Below, one piece after another: positions 9,872 to 20,498 of a stretch of DNA of 64,000 nucleotides (positions are counted from its first letter, which is position 1; every line of letters begins with the position of its first letter). The notes beneath the pieces are model-generated. The model was given only the letters and a program-made list of their open reading frames with translations. It did no database searches and was not told where the DNA came from. Location of the stretch: assembly GCA_024704175.1 (NCBI GenBank), contig CP085629.1, positions 4,402,001-4,466,000 of the forward strand, given 5' to 3'. This DNA comes from Paenibacillus sp. P25 (GTDB lineage Bacteria > Bacillota > Bacilli > Paenibacillales > NBRC-103111). The position numbers and the translations under genes were made by a program.

Positions 9872-10802
9872 CTATTCCCCGGCTATTGCCAATAATTCTG
9901 CGGCGCCTTTGGCAATCAAAGCGTCCGCCAATGCGAGTCCCAGCTTGTTCGGATCGTCTCCGGACATCGTTTCCTTCAGTACGGTCTTGCCGTCAGGCGT
10001 TCCGACCATACCGGTCAATGTAATTTCCCCATCCTCTGCAATCTGGCCGTAAGCGCCGATCGGCACTTGGCGACCTCCGTTTAGCCGGCCCAGGAAGCTC
10101 CGTTCCGCTGCAACGGCCAAGGCGGTGGAGGGATGATTGAACTTTGCCAGCAGATCAAGCACAAAAGGATCATTCTCCCGGCATTCAATGCACAAGGCAC
10201 CTTGGCCCACGGCGGGAAGACACAATTCCGGATTCAGGTATGCGCTGATCCGGTCCCGCCAGCCGATCCGGTGGAGCCCGGCGGTCGCCAGCAGAATCGC
10301 ATCGAAGCCTTCGGTTTCCAGCTTGCGGAGCCTGGAATCGATATTGCCGCGAACCGATTCGATCTGCAAATCTCCGCGGTAATTCTGAAGCTGGCTCGAG
10401 CGGCGCAGGCCGCTTGTCCCTACCTTGGCGCCCTTCGGCGACTCATCCAAACCGCGTCCGTCCTTTGTAATCAGACAGTCCCGCGGGTCCTCCCGTTCCG
10501 GCACCGCACCCACCGTAAGCCCTTCCGGCGGCGCGAACGGCATATCCTTCATGCTGTGGACCGCCATGTCAATTTCTCCGTCCAGCGAGCGCCTGTTCGA
10601 TCTCTTTCACGAACAGCCCTTTGCCGCCGACTTTGGACAGCGTGACGTCCAGAATCCGGTCCCCTTTGGTGACGATTTTCCTCAGCTCGAACTCTACAGC
10701 CAGCCCTTCCCGTTCGCATAACGCCTTCAGCCGATCGATCACTTGCCCGGTCTGCGTTAAGGCCAGTGCGCTCTGTCTTGTCCCTACCACAATCTTGCGC
10801 AT
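9872..10802 (-). CDS. hemC: Porphobilinogen deaminase (hydroxymethylbilane synthase)
   Basis: About 309 residues. Polymerises four porphobilinogens into hydroxymethylbilane on its dipyrromethane cofactor. Visible signatures: VVGTRQSALALTQT at the N-terminus, AVHSMKDMP, GTSGLRRSSQL, ESVRGNIDSRLRKL, and LPAVGQGALCIECR. The usual cofactor Cys region near LNGGRQVPIGAY reads GGRQVPIG where the family normally has GGCQVPIG, so the cofactor cysteine reads as Arg. This is one T-to-C change from Cys and worth rechecking in reads. One indel near 10569 splits the gene. ATG 10802 follows GGAGGG by 6 nt. Confidence 0.93.
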
Positions 10803-10866
10803 ATGGTTCCCTCCAAGTCCTCTAGTCCGAATACCCGTCATTTCTTTGTTCTCTTCATCGTTACCA

Positions 10867-11613
10867 TTATGGACCAATCGGATCAAAAAATTGCCTGAGC
10901 CATCCTCCGGACGAGCGGATGCCTTCCGGTGTTGGATCCGTCTCGATCCGGCGCAGCAGTTCTTGCTCCAGCCCCGCGTTCCAGCAGCTTCCGCGGATCA
11001 CGGATAGCAAATCCCATTCGAGAATAATGCGCATGCTCTCCTGTCTGTCCTTCGGATCGGGAACGGCCGCTTGGATGGTCTTGCGCAGTATGTACAGCAG
11101 ATCGAGATAAGCTTCATACTCTTCACCGAACGCCGCTTCCAGCTGATCCCGGAGCCGAGCAGCCAGACCCGGGCTTGCGCCTCCCGTCGATACGCTGACC
11201 GTCAATCTTCCTCTGCGGACTATAGCCGGAACAAGGAAACCGCCTTCCTCGCCGTTATCCGCCGCGTTCACCGGCTTGCGGAGCGCTTCCGCCTCCTGCC
11301 GCACCATCGCATTCACTTCAGGGCTGTCCGTCGCCGCATAAACAAGCCAGGTCGCGGCCAGCTCCGGCAGGCCTGCGGTATATTCGATCCTTCGGACCTG
11401 CAGCCTTCCGCTCTCCGTCCAAGACTCCAGCCGCTCCGTTAATTCCGGACTCACAACAGTAACGTCGGCCCCGGCTTCCAGAAGCGACCGCACCTTCCGC
11501 TCCGCCACCGTCCCGCCCCCTACCACGAGACACGGCTTCCCTTCCAAGTCCAGCAACACGGGATAGTACCTTTTATACTTCAGCTTGACTCCGTTTGTTT
11601 GCCGTTCGGACAC
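10867..11613 (-). CDS. sirC: Precorrin-2 dehydrogenase / sirohydrochlorin ferrochelatase-type protein
   Basis: Intact, 248 residues. The Rossmann motif CLVVGGGTVAERKV and the segments VVSPELTERLE, VYAATDSPEVN and GRLTVSVSTGGASPGLA identify the CysG-N/Met8/SirC family, which oxidises precorrin-2 to sirohydrochlorin with NAD+. GTG 11613 is preceded by GGGGAGG. Position between hemX and hemC, with SUMT fused to HemD downstream, supports a siroheme branch within the heme operon. No separate SirB chelatase is seen in the window. Confidence 0.9.
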   Translation of the reverse strand: MSERQTNGVKLKYKRYYPVLLDLEGKPCLVVGGGTVAERKVRSLLEAGADVTVVSPELTERLESWTESGRLQVRRIEYTAGLPELAATWLVYAATDSPEVNAMVRQEAEALRKPVNAADNGEEGGFLVPAIVRRGRLTVSVSTGGASPGLAARLRDQLEAAFGEEYEAYLDLLYILRKTIQAAVPDPKDRQESMRIILEWDLLSVIRGSCWNAGLEQELLRRIETDPTPEGIRSSGGWLRQFFDPIGP

Positions 11614-11635
11614 GGGCGTTCAACCTCCCCGGGAC

Positions 11636-12459
11636 TTAGGACCATTGATGGAAAGTGGAGTAATAGTTCGCCACCACGAAGTTGAGCACCATAATCAGAA
11701 AGGCCGCAAAATTCCACCAAGCCAGCTTGTACCCGGACGTCTTCATGAGCAGCCTTTGGAATAAGTAAAAGATATAGGCCAGCAGCACAAACCATGAATT
11801 CAGCACCTTGGGATCGAAAAACAGCTGAGCGTTGCCCTGAAGGGCGATCCATACGAGACCGAGCGACAAAGCGAGCACGAGAGCAGCGGCCCGATCACGA
11901 CTGAGACGAAGGCGTAGCGGTCGGTTTTCTCGAGACTGGGGAGCCGCAGCATTTGCTGCGTCCACTGCTTTTCCTTCAGCTTGCGGTGAAGGAACAAGTA
12001 CATCCCCGAGAATACCGCCGCCACCACGAACGCCGCATAGCTGGCCGCCGCCAGGGACACATGGATGAACAGCGGCTCGTCGTTAATATTCCAGCGGGAC
12101 AGGATCGGCGACATTCGCGGATTGCTGAAGACATGCAGGGCGAGCATCGCGAATCCGAACACATTGACTAGGAAGACGAACAACTCTATGCGAAAAAAAC
12201 GGTTAATAACTAATGAGATCGTCACCAGCGACCAGGAAAGGATAAATAGGGTTTCCAGCATCGAAAATGCGGAAATGCCGCTGTTTCCCAGCAGGCTGTA
12301 AGCCAGATAAGCGGTCTGCAGAACCCAGACAAAAGAAAGCAACCCTGTCCCCATCCGTTTCGCGCTTCGATTCGGACCGACAAAGTCCGAGAAGTAAAAC
12401 AGGAGGCTCAGGGCATAAATATACAAAATCGCGTCGTACAACCAGCTTTGAGTGACCAT
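11636..12459 (-). CDS. hemX: HemX / CcsA-like cytochrome c assembly membrane protein (one indel)
   Basis: About 274 residues with roughly eight transmembrane segments. The CcsA/CcmC-type core is present: INDEPLFIHVSLAAASYAAFVVA before the indel and LALSLGLVWIALQGNAQLFFDPK after it. In Bacillales this gene sits directly after hemA and its product affects HemA abundance in B. subtilis; the CcsA fold suggests heme binding at the membrane. One indel near 11890. It starts about 15 nt downstream of the hemA stop. Confidence 0.88.
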
Positions 12460-12474
12460 AATTTCCCTTTCCGG

Positions 12475-13879
12475 TCAGGCTTTGGCTAGTGCATCGGCAG
12501 GCGTCACCTTCACCTTGGAAAGCAGTTCTTGCTTCAAGCTTTCATGTGCCGTTTCCGTTTGCTTCTGCTGCAGCTCCAGGTCTGCCTGCTTCAGTGCGGC
12601 CAATCGCTCTTCCAAAGCAAAAATTTCGGTAAAGATGTCCAGCGCTTCGTCCCCGCGGCGGGAAGCCGCCATTTCCTTGATCCGGACAATCGGGTCGCGC
12701 ATCATTTGATTCAGCATGCTCTTCGTTAGCTTGCGGATCACTTTGAGCTCCCGCTCATCGAGGTCCGGCGACTTCTTCATCAGGCTGTCCATGGTTTCCT
12801 CATGGATCTCGGCCGATTTGGCCTGCAGGGCTTGGATGACGGGACTTACGCCCAGCGTCTTCGTCCACTGCTCGAAGGCCGCCATCTCCCTCACGATCAT
12901 TTCTTCAATCTGGACGGCGGCCTTGCGGCGCTCCTCCAGGTGACTATTCACCAAGGACTGCAAATTGTCGATATCATATAAAAATACGTTCGGCATCTCG
13001 CCCAGACGCGGATCCAGGTCCCGCGGCACGGCAATATCGATCATAAACAGCGGCCGCGATCTGCGCTTCTGCAGAACACCCGACACCTGCTCGGCCGTCA
13101 GCACCAGATCGGATGCCCCGGTGGAGCTGATAACGATGTCCGCCGTTTCCAAATGAAACAGCGGCTTGTCCATTGTGCTCGCCACGCCGCGGAATTTATC
13201 CGCGAGCTCCTGCGCCCGGCTGAGCGTCCGGTTGACGACGACCACTTCGTCCGCTCCGTTCGCGTACAGGTGCTTGACCGTCAGCTCGCTCATTTTGCCG
13301 GCACCGATAATGAGCACCTTCTTATGATCGTAGGTCGCCGAAGATACGCTTGCCCAGCTCAACGGCCGCATAGCTGACGGACACCGGGTTCTCGCCGATG
13401 CCGGTTTCGAAATGAGCCCGTTTCGCCATCGTTACCGCCTGCTTGAACAACGTATTGAACAGGACGCCTGTCGTCTTCTCCTGCTGTGCCAGCAAGAAGG
13501 CGTCGCGCACCTGGCCGAGAATTTGCGTCTCGCCGATGACCATCGAATCCAGCCCGCTGGTCACCCGGAACAAATGCTCTATCGCTTTCTCATTCTCGTG
13601 AATGTACAAATGCTTATTGAACTCTTCCTTCGGAACGCCGAACCACTTCTCAAGAAATCCGCGTAAATAATGGCCGCACAGGTGCTCCCTGTCGACCGCA
13701 ACATAGAGTTCCGTCCGGTTGCAGGTTCCTACAATGACGCATTCCATGACGCTCTTCGTCTCCTTGAGCTCTTGAAGCGCCCGCGGCAAATCCCCTTCGG
13801 CGAATGCGAATTTCTCTCTGATGGACACCGGTGCCGTCCGGTAATTTAAGCCTGCCACGACGATATGCATCTGGTTCAC
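12475..13879 (-). CDS. hemA: Glutamyl-tRNA reductase (one indel)
   Basis: About 467 residues. Reduces glutamyl-tRNA(Glu) to glutamate-1-semialdehyde, the committed step of the C5 pathway. The N-terminal catalytic region contains GTCNRTELY (catalytic Cys) and RVTSGLDSMVIGETQILGQ in successive parts; the NADPH domain has VLIIGAGKMSEL; a C-terminal helical dimerisation region follows. One indel near 13336 in the coding sequence before YDHKKVL. GTG 13879 has GGAGG 6 nt upstream; the in-frame ATG at 13870 is an alternative. First gene of hemA-hemX-sirC-hemC-cobA/hemD-hemB. Confidence 0.94.
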
Positions 13880-13905
13880 CTGCCTCCTCCTTGATCATCC
13901 AGCTT

Positions 13906-13911
13906 ATTATA
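13906..13911 (-). promoter_or_regulatory. Extended -10 promoter element for the hemA operon
   Basis: The minus strand reads TGATATAAT, a consensus TATAAT with an upstream TGn extension, 27 nt before the hemA start. No convincing -35 box is seen, as is usual for extended -10 promoters. Confidence 0.5.
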
Positions 13912-13920
13912 TCATATTTA

Positions 13921-14756
13921 TCCGAGCTATTCCGACATAAATTATGAAAAAAGTTTGAAACGGGGAACAGGGGCTTCCCCTGTGCGACCCTTTTTTTTGC
14001 GGGGAGGGCCCCTGCACCCCCGGCTCCATCCCCCTAAATCCCCCTCAAGGTTTTGGTACAAAACCCGCTTCGGAAGCATTGGACCCCAGGGGGCCTGAGT
14101 GCCCCCTGGACCCCCACGCTTCGATGAGAGGTTGGGTGGGGGAGCGCTTTTCGTCCGAGAACTTAGGCTGAGGTTTGCTTTCCCGTGGAAGCCCCAGCCT
14201 AAGTCCTCGGACCCGCTTGACTTTTGTGCGGGAACGTGAAGTAACGATGGAGCAGCAGAGGCGGGTGGGAGCAGCGGTTGTGCCGGGATCGCGTTCGTTC
14301 GGCGAAGGCCCGCTCCCTCGCGGAAGCGGCCGGCCGCCGAACACGCTTCACTGCGCGAGAGCCGGCCGGCTTTCCCTATCCGGCAAGCGGCCGGGAGGGA
14401 GCGGCTCCCGATGGGAGCGCTCCCTGCGAGCAGGTGCCTCCAGCCGCTGCGAATGAAAACACCATCTGAGCCGTTAAGTAACCTAACCATGAAACAATAT
14501 ATACTTTACTATGCATTGCTGCAGCATGTTGTGATTGAAGTCACAAGCGGCCGGCTTCCTAGCGGAATCGGCCCGGATCGGCTCCCGTTGGGAGCGATCC
14601 CAGAAAGACGAAACCAGTAAAATATCTAATCCATCCAAATATCTTCGCGGCACTTCCACCCAACCCAGATGGTCCACAACGTTCCATAGGTCGCCATTTT
14701 TAGTTTCCACCCAAATGGGCGGGGCTATACCTGATCCTAAAGGCAACAGAACAAAA
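13921..14756. other. Gene-free GC-rich region with many inverted repeats
   Basis: About 840 nt without a convincing gene; the open frames here are Pro/Arg/Gly/Ser-rich and lack family features. It contains C/G runs, an inverted repeat ACTTAGGCTG...CAGCCTAAGT (about 14160-14203), a second around 14090-14115 (CCCAGGGGGCC...GGGGGCACT type pairing), and two near-copies of a 22-nt hairpin unit (CGGCTCCCGATGGGAGC near 14402, CGGCTCCCGTTGGGAGC near 14580). It looks like an intergenic repeat or structured element, not coding sequence. Confidence 0.5.
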
Positions 14757-15308
14757 CTACTGCAGCAGCTTCTTCTTCAGAAGGTCGGTGATCGACTTAT
14801 CCGCCTTCTCGAGGCGAATGTTCTGGGATTCGACAATATCCCCGCCGCTGGAGAGAAGCTTGCCGTAGGCGTCGTAGAGATCGGCGAACTGTCGATTCAC
14901 ATCGCCGAGAACGGCGGCTTCCTCCGGCTTCAGGCCGCCGGGCGCCGCCGACTTGCAGGCGGAGGATGTACTGCATTAAGCTGGGCAGCGACTCCAGCTT
15001 GGCCAGTTTCGATTCGCCGTAAGCCATGACCAGATGCTCATGGGTATACTGGGCGGAATAAACCGCCTGCCGCAGGGCGTTCAGCGCATCCGTATTTTGC
15101 GACTTGCTTTGCCGGTTTGCAAATAACTGCCGAGCAGCTCCATTTGAAACAGGGAGACCTGGTACAGCAGCTTATCCGCTCTCTCCACCGGCGCATCCTT
15201 TCCCAGCAGGTGGATGGTTTGGATTAAGGGCCAGGCGATGAGCACCCCTACGAAAGCATACAGGAGCCATATCCTTTTCCATCTTCTCACGTGCGCATCC
15301 CCTCTCAT
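14757..15308 (-). CDS. Membrane-anchored protein of unknown function (indels)
   Basis: Reconstructed length about 183 residues. An N-terminal basic stretch (HVRRWKRIW) is followed by one transmembrane segment (LLYAFVGVLIAWPLIQTIHLL). The rest is helical and charged, with LLYQVSLFQMELLGSYL, AYGESKLAKLESLPSLMQYILRL and a final KSITDLLKKKLLQ. At least two indels (near 15090 and 14950) break it. ATG 15308 is the likely start; a TTG at 15350 has no ribosome binding site. Family not recognised; an extracytoplasmic helical protein is the most that can be inferred. Confidence 0.55.
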
Positions 15309-15354
15309 ACAAGCTGTCAGCCTCTTAAAGATTGTATGGGACTGGGACAAAAGA

Positions 15355-15382
15355 AATAACCACGGATCGCTCCGCGGTTATT
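15355..15382 (-). terminator. Terminator of speD
   Basis: Stem AATAACC.CGGA / TCCG.GGTTATT, followed on the minus strand by TTTCTTTTG, 17 nt after the speD stop. Confidence 0.75.
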
Positions 15383-15398
15383 TGTATCACATCATCAT

Positions 15399-15800
15399 TT
15401 ATTTTACCAATTGTGCTTGCTTCAGTACCGGTGTTTCTACTTGCAGTTCACCCATACCGCGAACCAGTTTCTTCGCATGTGCAACCTCCGGTTTGAGGAC
15501 GGAGAGCATATGCTCGATTGCCAGTTGCGGGTCCACTGTCTCACCGCAGGTGTAGCAGTCCAGAGCCGCGAATCCCTTCTCAGGATACGTATGAATGGAG
15601 AGATGGCTTTCCGACAACAAGACCAGAACCGTTGCCCCTTGGGGTTCAAATTGTTTGGATTGTACCGACAAGACTGTCGCCCCGCAAACCTCAGCAGCTT
15701 CTACCATTTGTGCTTGTAGCCATTCCGCGTTGTTGAGAAGGTCAAAGTCCACTCCCCAAGTATCAACAGCTACGTGTCTTCCGAAAGTTGAATACTCCAT
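15399..15800 (-). CDS. speD: S-adenosylmethionine decarboxylase proenzyme
   Basis: Intact, 133 residues, the bacterial class 1b type. Decarboxylates SAM to provide the aminopropyl donor for spermidine. The self-cleavage site is LLSESHLSIHTYPE; by family precedent cleavage is at Glu64-Ser65, leaving a pyruvoyl cofactor. The catalytic Cys lies in DCYTCGETVDP. ATG 15800 is preceded by GGAAGGGGG. The gene has its own terminator and an unusually long, structured leader (see findings). Confidence 0.97.
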   Translation of the reverse strand: MEYSTFGRHVAVDTWGVDFDLLNNAEWLQAQMVEAAEVCGATVLSVQSKQFEPQGATVLVLLSESHLSIHTYPEKGFAALDCYTCGETVDPQLAIEHMLSVLKPEVAHAKKLVRGMGELQVETPVLKQAQLVK

Positions 15801-16107
15801 CTTTCGGTTCCCCCTTCCTAGGAATAAAATGTTGTAAAAATTTCATCCGCTAGGACCTACGTCATTCACTTCCCGAGGGAATAATCTCTCGCAACATTCA
15901 ATGTCCTGAGTGAATCCTGGTTCCTATTTTGTTTTCAATCAACGAAAATAAAAATAACATCTATTGACCAGAATTGCAATACTTTTTTTGGCTCCGGCTG
16001 CAATTAAAAATAAACGTTCACACATTGAACAAATTATGCCGATGGCGAGCAAATGGTGTGCAGGTCTCCGATTTTTTTTCGCGTGTTCCTTCTATGCATA
16101 AACATGC
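15801..16107 (-). other. Structured 5' leader region of speD
   Basis: About 300 nt with no gene. On the minus strand it holds a tight hairpin TTCCCTCGGGAA (about 15875-15887), flanking repeats ATTCACT...AGTGAAT, and the palindrome TTCCTAGGAA near the ribosome binding site. No recognised riboswitch class was identified. Confidence 0.35.
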
Positions 16108-16158
16108 AAAAAGAGCTCCTTCCACCGCTCGTTAGATAAGCGAAAGGGCTCTTTCCAT
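16108..16158 (-). terminator. Terminator of the gene at 16212-16766
   Basis: Stem AAAGAGC.CC.TT / AAGGGCTCTTT with a T-run (TTTTTG) on the minus strand, about 55 nt after the stop codon. Confidence 0.65.
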
Positions 16159-16211
16159 TCATGCTATATTCAGTATATTAAGCTTCCAGTACGAACAAAC
16201 GATGTGTCAGC

Positions 16212-16766
16212 TTATGCGAGCCGGCCGTCAATCTGTTCACGGATCCCAGGGTCTTCCAGCTGGTTTCTCAAATCGAGCAGTCCGTTGATTTGGCCTTTGA
16301 TGGTTTGGATCTCCGTCTCGACCGCTTTGCTCCGGAACAGTTGCTCCATCTGGCCGATCGTGTCCTTGTATTCGTAAACGATTTTCTCCGAAGTGGCGGT
16401 CTTTTCCACAATGCGCATAACGGCGCCCTGCTTGTAGGTGTATTCCATGGTGTACGACGGGTAGATCCGATGCACTACGGCATCTCCCTTGAATACCGAC
16501 ACCGCTTTGCGCATCAGATTAACCAAATTGCGGTTCGTGATGCGGCAGGTCCCGCGGCAAACGTATAAATCGAATTCCTTTTCGAACGAGAGAACGACTT
16601 CTTGATCTGCGTCGTCGAGCAGCACGACTTCCTGACTTCCGTTTTCCAACACTTTGACTTGCAGAGAAGCCTCATGATCGACAAACATCTGAATGAACAT
16701 GCCCATTTCGGCTTCCGTTAATTGTAGGCAGGTTTTGACGTATTCGGTCGCTAACCTATTTGCCAT
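16212..16766 (-). CDS. Conserved-looking protein of unknown function
   Basis: Intact, 184 residues from ATG 16766, chosen because GAGGG lies 6 nt upstream (the open frame extends further to 16838). Soluble, mixed alpha/beta, with a helical C-terminal third that looks like a coiled coil (TIKGQINGLLDLRNQLEDP). One pair of Cys in VCRGTCRITNRN. No enzymatic motif recognised. Monocistronic between two terminators, with TATAAT on the minus strand at 16837-16842. Confidence 0.7.
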   Translation of the reverse strand: MANRLATEYVKTCLQLTEAEMGMFIQMFVDHEASLQVKVLENGSQEVVLLDDADQEVVLSFEKEFDLYVCRGTCRITNRNLVNLMRKAVSVFKGDAVVHRIYPSYTMEYTYKQGAVMRIVEKTATSEKIVYEYKDTIGQMEQLFRSKAVETEIQTIKGQINGLLDLRNQLEDPGIREQIDGRLA

Positions 16767-17106
16767 AAAAATCCCTCGATTCATTTTTTTCGAACCATGA
16801 AGCTGAGCGTTTAATAAAGACAGTTGTTCTACATTCATTATACTACATAATTATTTAATATTCCTGCTGACGGAGTACCGAATTTCGGCTGGAAATCAGA
16901 AAATTCAGCGTTTTCCTTTCAGGATTGTGAAGGAACTCATGAAAAACTCAGTTTCCCTGCTGAAGTTCTGCGTTTCCCTAGGGAGTTTACCGGACCTTTG
17001 ATAAAAATTGCTGGCCCATGCTCGCTCTCACGGCCATTTTCAATCTTATGTAGCAGCAAAGCAACTTATACTTTCCGGAGGAGCCTTCCCTAAACATTAA
17101 CCTGAT
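16767..17106. other. Intergenic stretch, no gene seen
   Basis: Contains the presumed promoter of the preceding minus-strand gene (TATAAT at 16837-16842). The rest is A/T-rich sequence without a reading frame or strong inverted repeat. Confidence 0.4.
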
Positions 17107-17109
17107 TTT

Positions 17110-17157
17110 AAAAAAATAAAACGCCGATAACGTAAGATTTTTTCTTACCTTCGGCGT
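17110..17157 (-). terminator. Terminator after engB
   Basis: Stem ACGCCGA..GTAAGA / TCTTAC..TCGGCGT, then TTTTATTTTTTT on the minus strand, about 20 nt beyond the engB stop. Closes the lonB-lon-engB group. Confidence 0.85.
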
Positions 17158-17178
17158 CGCTTGAAACCTATTAAATTC

Positions 17179-17826
17179 TTATTCCTCCGTTTCGGCCTGC
17201 GGCTCCTCAGGACCGGTAAGAGCCTCCTCTTCCGCCCGTCCGTAGCCGATGGCCCGTTCGATGACCCCCCAGAGCTCGTCCTTGCCTAGCTCCGTTTCGG
17301 AGGAAAACAGAACAAGCGGGTCCGCCTTATCGGCCTCCAGCGTCTCTCTTACGATCTTGATGTGCTTCTGCCATTTGCCTTTGGGGATCTTATCCGCCTT
17401 GGTCGTGACAATACAGACCGGGAGATCGTGATGCTTCAGCCAGGCATACATTGCCTGGTCGTCCTTGGAAGGCGGGTGCCGCAGGTCGATGATCAGCAGG
17501 ATCAGCTTGAGAAATTCCCTTTGGGACAAATAAGCCTCAATGAATTTGCCCCACTTCTCGCGCTCGGACTTGGACACTTGGGCATAGCCGTACCCCGGCA
17601 AATCGACGAAAAATAAGTCCTGATTGATGCGGTAATAGTTCAGTCGCTGCGTCTTGCCCGGCTTGGAGCTGGTACGCGCCAGGTTCTTGCGCTGGATCAT
17701 GCGGTTGATGAGCGAGGACTTCCCGACATTGGAACGCCCTGCCAGAGCGATTTCGGGCAAGGCGTCCTGCGGATATTGGCTCGGTCCCACCGCGCTGATC
17801 ACAAATTCAGCTTGATTGACCTTCAT
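17179..17826 (-). CDS. engB: Ribosome biogenesis GTPase EngB/YsxC
   Basis: Intact, 215 residues. TrmE-Era-EngA-EngB-type GTPase required for 50S subunit assembly in B. subtilis. G1 GRSNVGKSS, G2 region SKPGKTQRLNYY, G3 DLPGYG and G4 TKAD are all visible, with a charged acidic tail (EEPQAETEE) extending beyond the core. It follows lon as in B. subtilis (lonA-ysxC), but here a 237-nt gap with a long hairpin separates them. Confidence 0.96.
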   Translation of the reverse strand: MKVNQAEFVISAVGPSQYPQDALPEIALAGRSNVGKSSLINRMIQRKNLARTSSKPGKTQRLNYYRINQDLFFVDLPGYGYAQVSKSEREKWGKFIEAYLSQREFLKLILLIIDLRHPPSKDDQAMYAWLKHHDLPVCIVTTKADKIPKGKWQKHIKIVRETLEADKADPLVLFSSETELGKDELWGVIERAIGYGRAEEEALTGPEEPQAETEE

Positions 17827-17894
17827 GGTTGTTCACTCTTTCTGTGGGGAGCCGGACCGGCGATCAGACAGAAAGACATTCAACTGGTAATACC

Positions 17895-18009
17895 GGGAAA
17901 GGCCTTTTCCACTCCACCGCTCTTGAAATCCATTGGCCTGATTAGAAAATTAGCGGAAGCCAATGGATTTCAAATGCGGCCGTAAACTTTCCGCGGAAAA
18001 ACCTTTCCC
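17895..18009. repeat. Long nested inverted repeat between lon and engB
   Basis: Outer arms 17895-17910 (GGGAAAGGCCTTTTCC) and 17995-18009 pair with one gap. Inner arms 17923-17937 (TTGAAATCCATTGGC) and 17959-17973 are perfect 15-nt complements with a 21-nt loop, and short CCGC/GCGG pairs lie between. The whole 115 nt can fold into one long stem-loop within the transcript of the lon-engB group. No T-run follows, so it is not a simple terminator. Confidence 0.7.
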
Positions 18010-18063
18010 TAAGCCCGTTGGAAGTCCGTATAGCCATCCAAATCGCCGTTCCGGCTCGGTGTA

Positions 18064-20394
<2,331 letters not shown>

Positions 20395-20498
20395 TCCGGC
20401 ACCTCCAGACTAAACTGACTTGCTGTGAGTATCATTTTAACAAAATTGATTTCAAAACACCAATTAGGGGGAGGGATGAAAAAGAGACGCCAACCGCT

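Noticed and set aside
13942..14490. Minus-strand open frame of 182 residues
   Set aside because: Composition is Arg/Ser/Pro/Gly-rich, no ribosome binding site, and it lies in a hairpin-rich repeat-like region.
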